Shown here in pieces: positions 24,906 through 32,028 of a stretch of DNA of 39,631 bases. A program made the translations under genes and the position numbers. How positions within the stretch are numbered: the stretch's first letter is position 1; each line of letters opens with the position of its first letter. The notes below the pieces were generated by a model. It was not told the DNA's origin, ran no database searches, and worked only from the letters and a program-made list of their open reading frames with translations. The stretch is from a virus: positions 1-39,631 of the IMG/VR virus record IMGVR_UViG_3300047678_000346; one strand, written 5' to 3'.

Positions 24906-26620
24906 CCGCGCAGGCTCTCGATCCACTCGTCAATTGACGGGCCCTTCGACGCTGGGTTGCGGCTCATCAGAATGACGGCATTGAAGGCGGCGATCAGCGG
25001 ATCGATCTTCGCCTTACCTGCAGCCTGCTTCGTGATCAGCACGGCATTTCCTCTCTGCTCGACCTTCGCGTTGCCGACACACCAGCTCATCAGCCCCTGA
25101 CCGGCATGCCAGAGGGTCCCGTCCTTCAATTTTCGTTCGGCGCCCCAGACCGCCGACGTCAGCCTGAACCCCTGCGCCACCGCTACGAGCTGCTCGTCCG
25201 CGATCCCCCGCGATGCCAGTTCCTCGACCAGCGGCACAATCCCATGCGGATCGAGGCCGATGGCACCCATCGCCGGGAGCACCCCGGCCTCTTTCAGCCG
25301 GACGATGATGTCCGCCACGCCGCGCAAATCCGCCGTCGGATCCGCGCAGCGCGTGAGCGAACCCTCGGCGATGAAGTCCTCGAGCCGACCGACGATCTCC
25401 TTGCGCCGGGCAAACACATCCTCGTGCGCCCAGGCGTGGCACCACAGCAGCCAGTCACGCGTCGTTCGGCACCGGCCGAGCACCGCCAGGCCGAGCAGAT
25501 CGTCCAGTCCACCGCCATCCACACCGACGACGGCGACGTCGCACCGCTCGATCAGCGCCTCGAGCGTGATCGTTTGGTCCGCCGCATCGGGCCAGTAATC
25601 GGTGCCGACCCAGCGGTCCGTGTGGAGCGCCAAACCGATCTGCACGTTCAGATGCTGCGACGCCCAGCGGCGCTCTTCCTCTTCGCCCTTTTCCCGTGCG
25701 GTTCCGAACTCGCTGACCAGGCGATCGATCGTGATCGACTTGCCGAGATTGGGCAGCACCATCTTCCAGTTCTTCGGGTCTCGCCAAGGCTTGTCGGGCG
25801 CCACCTGCATGGCTTCGGGGAACTCGTAGAGGAGCGGCAGCATGCACACGTTGGTGATGATGCGCCCGTCGCGCACGCTGCGCGCATAATCCAGTTCGGT
25901 TTTGAACGCGCCCGCCGGTGCCTGGTCCGACTGGGTCGAGATCATCACCATGAACGCCTCAGGATTCGCGATCATGCCCCCGCGCAGCTGGCCGATCACC
26001 CGCCCGGCATCCGCCATAGATGCCATCAGGTGGACCTCGTCCAGCAGGATACCCGCAGGCTTCGATCCAGTCGCGACCTTCATGTCGAAGGTCTTGATCT
26101 TCAATTTGGCTTCGGTGACCCGATCGCGGATCGTCTTGATATGCTCCGAAACCAGAAAGCGCTTTCGCAGAAACTCGTCGGCGTCGATCATGCCTGCGGC
26201 CTGCTGGAAGGCCGTGTCCGCAACCTCCTGCGTCGGCCCGACCAGAACAAACTCGGCGCGCGGCCGCTGATTCATCAGCAGCGCGGTCAGCATGATCGCC
26301 GCGCCGCCGGTGGTCTTGGCATTTTTCTTCGGCACCAGCGCGAATATCTCGCGCACGTGACGCATACCGTCCTCGTCGAGCGATCCGAAGATCGCGCGCA
26401 CGACGTCGCGCTGCCACTCTCCCGCCGCCTCGCCCAGCGTGGGCTGGCCAGGGACGTCGGGCAGCCGCAGCCGATTGAAGATCGCGACTGCCCGCGCCGC
26501 CTCGGCCTCGTTGATCGAGGCGAACGGGACCAGCGATTGCCCTTTGGTCAGACGCTCCACCCAGTCCGGGCAGGCGAAGGACGCGATCAATGCGTGGTCG
26601 GACCCAGCAGTCCGCCCCAT
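24902..26620 (-). CDS. terL: Terminase large subunit
   Basis: 572 aa packaging motor and nuclease. The ATPase domain has a Walker A variant VPKKNAKTT (96-104) and Walker B ILLDEVHL (191-198). The RNase H-like nuclease begins at VVGVDGGGLDD, where the first Asp binds metal. It overlaps the small subunit gene by 34 bp. Its kind (with HK97-type portal, protease and capsid, and an HNH gene upstream) suggests cos-type packaging, but this is inference. Confidence 0.94.
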   Translation of the reverse strand: MGRTAGSDHALIASFACPDWVERLTKGQSLVPFASINEAEAARAVAIFNRLRLPDVPGQPTLGEAAGEWQRDVVRAIFGSLDEDGMRHVREIFALVPKKNAKTTGGAAIMLTALLMNQRPRAEFVLVGPTQEVADTAFQQAAGMIDADEFLRKRFLVSEHIKTIRDRVTEAKLKIKTFDMKVATGSKPAGILLDEVHLMASMADAGRVIGQLRGGMIANPEAFMVMISTQSDQAPAGAFKTELDYARSVRDGRIITNVCMLPLLYEFPEAMQVAPDKPWRDPKNWKMVLPNLGKSITIDRLVSEFGTAREKGEEEERRWASQHLNVQIGLALHTDRWVGTDYWPDAADQTITLEALIERCDVAVVGVDGGGLDDLLGLAVLGRCRTTRDWLLWCHAWAHEDVFARRKEIVGRLEDFIAEGSLTRCADPTADLRGVADIIVRLKEAGVLPAMGAIGLDPHGIVPLVEELASRGIADEQLVAVAQGFRLTSAVWGAERKLKDGTLWHAGQGLMSWCVGNAKVEQRGNAVLITKQAAGKAKIDPLIAAFNAVILMSRNPASKGPSIDEWIESLRG

Positions 26621-27045
26621 TCACCTTCACCCGAAGCCGAGCGCGCGTCGACGACGGCCTGCTCTTTTTTGCCGAGCTTTGGCTTGCGATCCTGTTTCAC
26701 TATCCGCTGTGGCACCGCCAGGTCGTGCCGGTCGAGGCGCTTGAACAGCTTGTCGATCGCCGTGACGTTGCCCTTGTCGACCTCGGCGAGGAGCGCCGCA
26801 AAGAGCTTGCCTTCCAGGCGTTGGCGCGCCTCGAGCCGCGAGCGCAGCTCGCGAAAATAATGCTTCCGCAAAGTCGGCGGCGTGATCGACAGCGCGGCGG
26901 CGATCTGTTGTTCGTTCTTGTCGAAGGCCGCTAACACCATGACTTTACGGCGATTTTCGGACGTCGGGATGTGCGCTGGGCGACCACGACGGCCAAGCCC
27001 CTCCGGGATCGGATCGCCCAGCAGGTCCAAATCCCAGTCACTCAC
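26587..27045 (-). CDS. terS: Terminase small subunit
   Basis: 152 aa. The start is GTG 27045, preceded by GGAGG and a run of eight T's, an unusual homopolymer spacer between ribosome binding site and start. A DNA-binding helix-turn-helix lies about 32-64 (KVMVLAAFDKNEQQIAAALSITPPTLRKHYFREL), followed by a helical oligomerisation region (LFAALLAEVDKGNVTAIDKLFKRLDRHDLA). It recognises the packaging start site and recruits the large subunit. Confidence 0.88.
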   Translation of the reverse strand: MSDWDLDLLGDPIPEGLGRRGRPAHIPTSENRRKVMVLAAFDKNEQQIAAALSITPPTLRKHYFRELRSRLEARQRLEGKLFAALLAEVDKGNVTAIDKLFKRLDRHDLAVPQRIVKQDRKPKLGKKEQAVVDARSASGEGEWGGLLGPTTH

Positions 27046-27120
27046 AAAAAAAACCTCCAGATGGTTATGGTGGTGGTGTGGAAAGGGTCACCCTTTCAGA
27101 CTTTTCACCACCCCCCGGCA

Positions 27121-27474
27121 CTATGGGCGCGTCGCGTGCTCCTCGCGCTGCTTCGCGCCCGAGTGGCAGGTCGCACACAGCGTCTGCAGATTGGCTTCGT
27201 CCCAGAACAACGCGGCATCGCCACGATGCGGGCGCTTGTGATCGGCCACCAGCTTTGATGGCCTCGCCTCGATCAATCCGCAGCGCTGACATGTGAAGCC
27301 GTCGCGCACCAACACGGCCCAGCGCAGCGCCTTCCACGGCGCAGTGTGATACCAGCGCCGCCAGGGCCGCTGGTTGCGCACCTTGTCGCGCTCCCTGCTA
27401 TTGCCCGCGACAAACAGTCGACCGGGCGGCAGCGACTGCAGCAACGGCGGCAATGCTTTGAGACGGCCCATCAT
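27121..27474 (-). CDS. HNH endonuclease of the packaging module
   Basis: 117 aa from the ATGATG at 27474. It has the HNH fold with four zinc ligands: C62 and C65 (CQRCG), DHKRPH (79-84), N95 and C100-C103 (CATCH). HNH proteins encoded directly before terminase are needed in HK97-like phages for cutting at cos together with the large terminase. First gene of the late operon. A palindrome GAAAGGG-TCA-CCCTTTC (27081-27097) lies between it and the small terminase. Confidence 0.9.
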   Translation of the reverse strand: MMGRLKALPPLLQSLPPGRLFVAGNSRERDKVRNQRPWRRWYHTAPWKALRWAVLVRDGFTCQRCGLIEARPSKLVADHKRPHRGDAALFWDEANLQTLCATCHSGAKQREEHATRP

Positions 27475-27488
27475 CACCACCACAAACA

Positions 27489-27526
27489 GATCGGGCGGCG
27501 AAAGCCGAGGCCATCGCCGCCCGATC
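27489..27526. other. Perfect 13-bp-arm inverted repeat upstream of the late operon
   Basis: GATCGGGCGGCGA (27489-27501) and TCGCCGCCCGATC (27514-27526) are exact inverted copies around a 12-base centre, 15 bp upstream of the HNH start. It may be a structured 5' leader or part of a cos/packaging recognition site. A possible late promoter -10 (TATAAC on the minus strand, 27586-27591) lies farther upstream without a good -35. Confidence 0.55.
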
Positions 27527-27622
27527 ATTGGGACACAAGGAGAGGAAAGCCGGTTCGGTATGCACACCCAACCCCAGCCTGCTGAGTTATAGCCTCAAAA
27601 AGCTGCGCAGACGGACAAGAAA

Positions 27623-27642
27623 AATTCGCATCAGTGCGAATT
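27623..27642 (-). terminator. Intrinsic terminator of the early operon
   Basis: AATTCGCA (27623-27630) and TGCGAATT (27635-27642) pair perfectly across a 4-base loop. On the minus strand the hairpin is followed directly by TTTTTC. The stop codon of the last early gene lies inside it. It separates early and late transcription on the same strand, and would be the site where late gene control or antitermination acts. Confidence 0.8.
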
Positions 27643-28101
27643 ACTCACCTTGACAGGTTGCTCATAGGATTTCCGCCGATTTAACGAGTGGGCGATCAGA
27701 CTGATCCCACGCGAAAAGCGCTTGCGCAGCGCATCTGGCGATCCATCCCACGCCATCGGCGCGCGAAGATCGGCCCAGTCGACATGCGCCTGCCCGGTCG
27801 AGAGCCGCGCCAGCGCCAGGCCGATCAGCTTGCGATCGCCGGGCCGGATCAGGTCGAGCCAGCCCAGCGCCTCGTTCATCCGGTCAACCTCGCTGGCCCG
27901 CAGGCCGAGCCGCACCGGCGCATCCTCCTCATAGCGCCCGATCCGCTCCGGCACCGTCTGCGTCCACGGGCCGTCCTTGGCGTGCAGCCGCATCCAGGCC
28001 GCCTCGCGGTCGGGCATCCGCCGCAGCAACGACCATGCTTCGACCAACCGCTCGATCACCAGATCGAAGCTCCATGCCGCCTCTGTCACAACCCTGTTCA
28101 T
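27631..28101 (-). CDS. DUF6362-like protein, last gene of the early operon
   Basis: 156 aa. It is helical, with DREAAWMRLHAKDGPWTQTVPERIGRYE and a C-terminal part resembling an HTH (MAWDGSPDALRKRFSRGISLIAHSLNRR). It resembles the DUF6362 proteins of alphaproteobacterial phages (family name from memory). Its place at the early/late boundary, before the terminator and late operon, makes a late transcription activator an attractive but unproven idea. The start ATG 28101 has AAAGAAAGAG upstream. Confidence 0.65.
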   Translation of the reverse strand: MNRVVTEAAWSFDLVIERLVEAWSLLRRMPDREAAWMRLHAKDGPWTQTVPERIGRYEEDAPVRLGLRASEVDRMNEALGWLDLIRPGDRKLIGLALARLSTGQAHVDWADLRAPMAWDGSPDALRKRFSRGISLIAHSLNRRKSYEQPVKVSNSH

Positions 28102-28212
28102 TCTCTTTCTTTACCTATTTTAGTTAAAAGGAGGGTTACGGACGGTTAGTAGTGTTGACCTACGCACACACACACAGGCGCACTAGCTCTCGACTGGCAA
28201 TCAACTCTCCGG

Positions 28213-28401
28213 ACTGTCCGGACTGTCCGTAAACGGCTGATCTGCGTGCTTCGCGCTACGGACAGTTTACGGACAGTCGGAGGGTTTCAGAGCCATAGAG
28301 CGCGCATTTTTGCACTTGACGAATGACCCCGATTTTGCATCCGAAACGCCGCGCGGCGAAAGCACGGACGGTTCGGCCAAACTGTCCGTAAACTGTCCGT
28401 A
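28213..28401. repeat. Six ACTGTCCG boxes with an inverted pair of 21-bp iterons; possible replication origin or regulator site
   Basis: The 8-mer ACTGTCCG occurs directly at 28213-28220 and 28222-28229, inverted at 28259-28266 and 28270-28277, and directly again at 28381-28388 and 28392-28399. The blocks 28257-28277 and 28381-28401 are exact 21-bp inverted copies, each with two boxes 11 bp apart (one helical turn). This is the main non-coding gap of the early operon (28102-28424), between the helicase and DUF6362 genes. The rest of the gap shows a short CA run (about 28163-28173) and nothing else clear. Confidence 0.75.
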
Positions 28402-28424
28402 TGCGGCGCATACCGCGCCGGGGC

Positions 28425-29972
28425 TCAAAGCGGCCGATCATCGTCGTCATCCTTCCACACGTCGCCCGCCAGCGGTAGCGACCCGACCGCGCGCAGCTGC
28501 GCCCCGCGACGCCGCACCCGGCCGCCGCCATCTTTCGGGCCTTTCAGTATCTGCCGGTCGCCGAGCGCGCGCCCGAACGCCGTCTGCCCCATCACCTCGC
28601 GGTCCGATGCGCCATTGGCCTCGCACCATCGCTTGTAATCGTCGAACAGATCGGCGGCGGCGGTCAGCACATTGGGATCGCTGGTATCGACCCGCTCGGC
28701 CATCCATTCGCCGAACGGATTGGCCGCGCGCCGGTAATCCTCGATCGCCTCGGCCACCTGGCGCGGCGGGTCGAGCCGACCGCGCGTCAGCCAGCGCTTG
28801 AGCCCTTCCAGGCACCAGTTGAGGATGCCGCTGAACTCGGGCCGCAACCGATCCTTGATCGTCTTGTCGATCGCGTCGCCCTTGAACTGGTGCTGGAACA
28901 GCACGATCAGGATGCGCCGCCAGATCCCGTCGTCATCGCCAGAGATGCGCGGCCGACTGTTGCATTCCATGATCAGCAGCCCACGCGGCACATATTCGAA
29001 CGGCGCGCCGTGCAGCATGCGCACCGTGATTGCGCTGCCGCCGGTGAATTGTTTGACCCGCGATTCGTCGATCGCCTGCCCGCGCTTGGGCTCGTCCAGC
29101 GACACGAAGCGCACGTCGCCGGCGAGCCGCGCCAGGTCCGGGGTGGCGTCCCCGCCGGAGCGCATCGCCCCGGCGAGGAAAGTCTGAACATCGGCCTTGA
29201 CCGCATAGCCGCCCATCATCTCGCGGATCATGTCCATTGCCGTCGATTTGCCGTCGCCGCCCTTGCCCTGGAGCATCACCATCGCCTGTTCGGTGCGGAT
29301 GCCGGTCAAAGCATAGCCGCATATCTCCTGCACGAAACCACGCACCCCCGGATCGGGCAGCACGGTCTCCATATGTCGCTCGAAAGCGGGGCATACCGCC
29401 CCGGGGTCATAGTCGCAGGCCAGCGCGCGCGTCATCAGGTCGCCGGGGTCGTGCGCCCGCGACTCGACTTTCCAGCCCATGGGCGACTTGCGCAGCCGGA
29501 TCGTGCCGTTTCCCGCATTGATCGCCAGCAGGTCGGCGTCGAAGCGCTCGCGCGGCACCGTCAACAGGTGCGCGCCCTGGGCGAGCATCGCGTGCGTTTT
29601 TGCGGCCATGCCGCTGGTCACCGCCCATTTGCGCAGGTCGAGGATGCGGTTCTTGCGCACCTCGGCCGAGCACCAGGGGCCGAAGCGTTTGGCCAGGTCG
29701 GCGTCCGCGATCTCGCCCAGCGCCGCGATCTCGCCGCGGATCGATCGCGCCACGTCATGCGCCGCGATCGAGGCGAGCCGCGCCCCTTCCTCGACTGACC
29801 AGCGCACCCCGTCATAGGCCACCCAGCCCCACTCGGCCACATAGGCCAGCGTGCCACCATAGCGCGCCGCGAGGCGTTCGGCATTGCCGATATCGTTCAT
29901 TTCCTTCCACGCCAGCGCGATCGGGTCGATCGTCGCGATCGCCGTCGTGGCCGCATCGCCCCTCAATTCCAT
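28425..29972 (-). CDS. Phage/plasmid primase-helicase, P4 type (superfamily 3 helicase)
   Basis: 515 aa from ATG 29972; a GTG lies one codon upstream. The N-terminal half is the D5/P4-associated domain (LAYVAEWGWVAYDGVRW, LLAINAGNGTIRL). Then comes the SF3 helicase with Walker A GKGGDGKST (about 237-245), Walker B region VRFVSLDEPKRG and sensor motif IMECNSRPRI. The C-terminal winged helix includes LFDDYKRWCEANG. It unwinds DNA at the phage origin. It carries no primase zinc finger itself; a separate primase is encoded two genes upstream. Confidence 0.92.
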   Translation of the reverse strand: MELRGDAATTAIATIDPIALAWKEMNDIGNAERLAARYGGTLAYVAEWGWVAYDGVRWSVEEGARLASIAAHDVARSIRGEIAALGEIADADLAKRFGPWCSAEVRKNRILDLRKWAVTSGMAAKTHAMLAQGAHLLTVPRERFDADLLAINAGNGTIRLRKSPMGWKVESRAHDPGDLMTRALACDYDPGAVCPAFERHMETVLPDPGVRGFVQEICGYALTGIRTEQAMVMLQGKGGDGKSTAMDMIREMMGGYAVKADVQTFLAGAMRSGGDATPDLARLAGDVRFVSLDEPKRGQAIDESRVKQFTGGSAITVRMLHGAPFEYVPRGLLIMECNSRPRISGDDDGIWRRILIVLFQHQFKGDAIDKTIKDRLRPEFSGILNWCLEGLKRWLTRGRLDPPRQVAEAIEDYRRAANPFGEWMAERVDTSDPNVLTAAADLFDDYKRWCEANGASDREVMGQTAFGRALGDRQILKGPKDGGGRVRRRGAQLRAVGSLPLAGDVWKDDDDDRPL

Positions 29973-29979
29973 CACAGCC

Positions 29980-30621
29980 TCAATGCACGCGGTTCGATAT
30001 GGCCCAGCCCAGCGCCTCGGCCAGCTGGAGATCCTTTGCGCTCGCCTTCCTGGCTGGTGCCGGCGATGCCCCCGCCGCCGCCGCCGTCGCCGCGATCAGC
30101 CCGGCATCGCGCGCCTGGTCGAGCAGCGGATCGAGCCCGCCCCCGCCCGCGCCGACGATCTGGCCGTAGAGCGCAACCAGCGCGTCCAGAGTGTCCCAGT
30201 CCTTGTCCGGATCGGCGCGCCGCTTGATGATCGCCTGAATCGCCTCGACATTATAGCCCGCGCCCTTGGCCTCGCCGCGCAGCTCGGCCAGCATGGCGCT
30301 GATCTCCTTGCGCTCCTCGATCAGCCGCTCCATCCGCTCGACATAGCTGCGCAGCTGCTCGGCCGCGTGCGATCGCCGCGCCGGGCGATCGGCGTCGCGG
30401 GCTGGCGGCACATCAATCACCCGGTCGGGCAGTGCCTCGGCGCTGGGCGACGGATCGACCGTGATGACCTCGATCCCGCGATCACGCTCGCGCGGTTCGT
30501 CGGTCACCGCCTTCGCGCGCGCGCGATCCGTCACGACCGACGAGGAAGACCGATCATATTTGCCCTCGTTTGCATTCCACGGACGATCACCCATCGCAGG
30601 TGGCCCGCACGTCAGCCGCAT
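29980..30621 (-). CDS. GapR-like DUF2312 domain protein with extended ends
   Basis: 213 aa. Residues 86-137 (AEQLRSYVERMERLIEERKEISAMLAEL then AKGAGYNVEAIQAIIKRR) match the DUF2312/GapR coiled-coil DNA-binding domain. Host GapR is about 90 aa, binds overtwisted DNA ahead of replication forks and stimulates topoisomerases. Here it has an 85-residue polar N-terminal extension and an Ala-rich tail. It lies between primase and helicase, so it probably helps phage replication or packages phage DNA. Confidence 0.85.
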   Translation of the reverse strand: MRLTCGPPAMGDRPWNANEGKYDRSSSSVVTDRARAKAVTDEPRERDRGIEVITVDPSPSAEALPDRVIDVPPARDADRPARRSHAAEQLRSYVERMERLIEERKEISAMLAELRGEAKGAGYNVEAIQAIIKRRADPDKDWDTLDALVALYGQIVGAGGGGLDPLLDQARDAGLIAATAAAAGASPAPARKASAKDLQLAEALGWAISNRVH

Positions 30622-30633
30622 TGGTGTTGTCGG

Positions 30634-32028
30634 TCATTGGTCAGTTGCTTCGATCCTGGCGAGGGTGTCGTTGAAATCCATCGTCACCGGCGGTCGGATC
30701 GCCTTGACCGACGTCGCCCCCGCGTGCCGCCAGTGTTGGCAGGCGATCGATCCGCACAGCGCAGCGCGTTCGAGCGCGCCCAGCATCCTCTTGCCGCGCA
30801 CCGCCCCGCGCACCGCCTGCACCAGGCGCTCGATCGGCTTCATGTCCGCATCGACCAGGATGATCACCGCGCCCGGCTCGGGCAGCACGAATGGCGGCCG
30901 TTGCAAATCCGCCATCGGTGACCACAGCTTGATCGCCCCCATCGCATCGCGCCCGATCCCGCCTTGCAGATTGTCCAGGCTCAGCGTCGCCGCCGCTCGC
31001 ACCGGCACGCCGCGCCTGAAATAGCCCTGGGCCACGGACCACACTGTCTCGATCCCCTCGCCGACCAGCAGCGGCCGGTCGCGGGCCGCGTGCGGCAATC
31101 CCGCAAGCCACACCGCATGGCCGCTCACCGGGCCCCACATTTTCCGCGTCGGCCGGGGCGTCCCGTCCGGATAGGCGGGCAGCGACGCCTTCGCCCGCCC
31201 GTCCGCCGCCAGATAGGTCGCATGCACCCCGCGCACATGCCCGTCGGCGTCGCGCATCGGCGCGATCATCGCTGGCAGGGTCAGCCGCCCGCTCCCGGCT
31301 GCGTCATGCGCGGCCCAGGGCGCGTGTACCGCGCGCGGGTGGAAACGCAGCCCGTCAAGCCCCTCGGGCAGCGCCTGCGGATCAAGCGCGCGCGCTCGCA
31401 GCCAGGCCTCGATGATTTCGCCGCGCGCCGGGACAGACGTCTGCCACAGCCACCGACCGACCGTCGCCGACGTCACCAGCTCCGGCGCGTCACGGCGCGG
31501 TGGCCCCGGGCGCTCGACCGGCGGCGCCGCGACCCGCGCCTCGACGGCCAGCAACCCGCCGCTGTCGAGCCGCCGCACCGCCTCGCGGAAATCGACCCCC
31601 TCGGTCTGCATGACGAACTCGATCGCATCGCCATGCGCCCCGCAGCCGAAGCAATGATAATAGCCCTTTTCGTTCGACACCGTGAAGCTCGGTGTCTTTT
31701 CGTTATGGAACGGGCAGAGACCGCCAAACGCCCGCCCGGTGCGGCGCAGCTTCACTCGTCGCGCGACCAGCTGCTCGAGCGAGACGCGCGCGCGTATCTC
31801 CTCGAGCCTGTCAGCACCGATCCGGGCCCACCCGGCGCGGCGGCGCAACTGCTCGATCTCCAGCGACGATCCACGCGCCTCCAGCGCGGAGACGAACAGG
31901 CTCTTCCAGTGATAGGCGGTGGTGAATGGCACGCCGAGATCGGCGGCGGCGCGATAGACCGACAGCCCCGCGATCAGCTTTTGCTCGAACGCGCGCCGCT
32001 GTTCGAGCAGCGCCGCTTTCGCGCCCAT
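30634..32028 (-). CDS. DNA primase (CHC2 zinc finger plus Toprim)
   Basis: 464 aa from ATG 32028, overlapping the ParB-like stop by one base (TGATG). A short HTH (about 20-45, GLSVYRAAADLGVPFTTAYHW) is followed by the CHC2 zinc finger with CPFH (105-108) and CFGC (126-129), and by a Toprim-like domain (RPLLVGEGIETVWSV, GAVIILVDADMK), where the Glu and the DxD bind metal. It makes RNA primers for phage replication. The upstream HTH is unusual for stand-alone primases. Confidence 0.9.
   Translation of the reverse strand: MGAKAALLEQRRAFEQKLIAGLSVYRAAADLGVPFTTAYHWKSLFVSALEARGSSLEIEQLRRRAGWARIGADRLEEIRARVSLEQLVARRVKLRRTGRAFGGLCPFHNEKTPSFTVSNEKGYYHCFGCGAHGDAIEFVMQTEGVDFREAVRRLDSGGLLAVEARVAAPPVERPGPPRRDAPELVTSATVGRWLWQTSVPARGEIIEAWLRARALDPQALPEGLDGLRFHPRAVHAPWAAHDAAGSGRLTLPAMIAPMRDADGHVRGVHATYLAADGRAKASLPAYPDGTPRPTRKMWGPVSGHAVWLAGLPHAARDRPLLVGEGIETVWSVAQGYFRRGVPVRAAATLSLDNLQGGIGRDAMGAIKLWSPMADLQRPPFVLPEPGAVIILVDADMKPIERLVQAVRGAVRGKRMLGALERAALCGSIACQHWRHAGATSVKAIRPPVTMDFNDTLARIEATDQ

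Noticed and set aside
25070-25085. Fragment resembling the CRISPR repeat end (TGCCGACAC), considered as a tracrRNA anti-repeat
   Set aside because: Nine bases only, inside the terminase gene, with no further pairing to the repeat.
28163-28173. CA dinucleotide run in the early intergenic gap
   Set aside because: Too short to call a functional microsatellite or a Z-DNA element.
29430-29450. Possible target for spacer 2 in the helicase gene
   Set aside because: Only about 11 contiguous bases (AGGTCGCCGGG) agree in a GC-rich genome, which is expected by chance.
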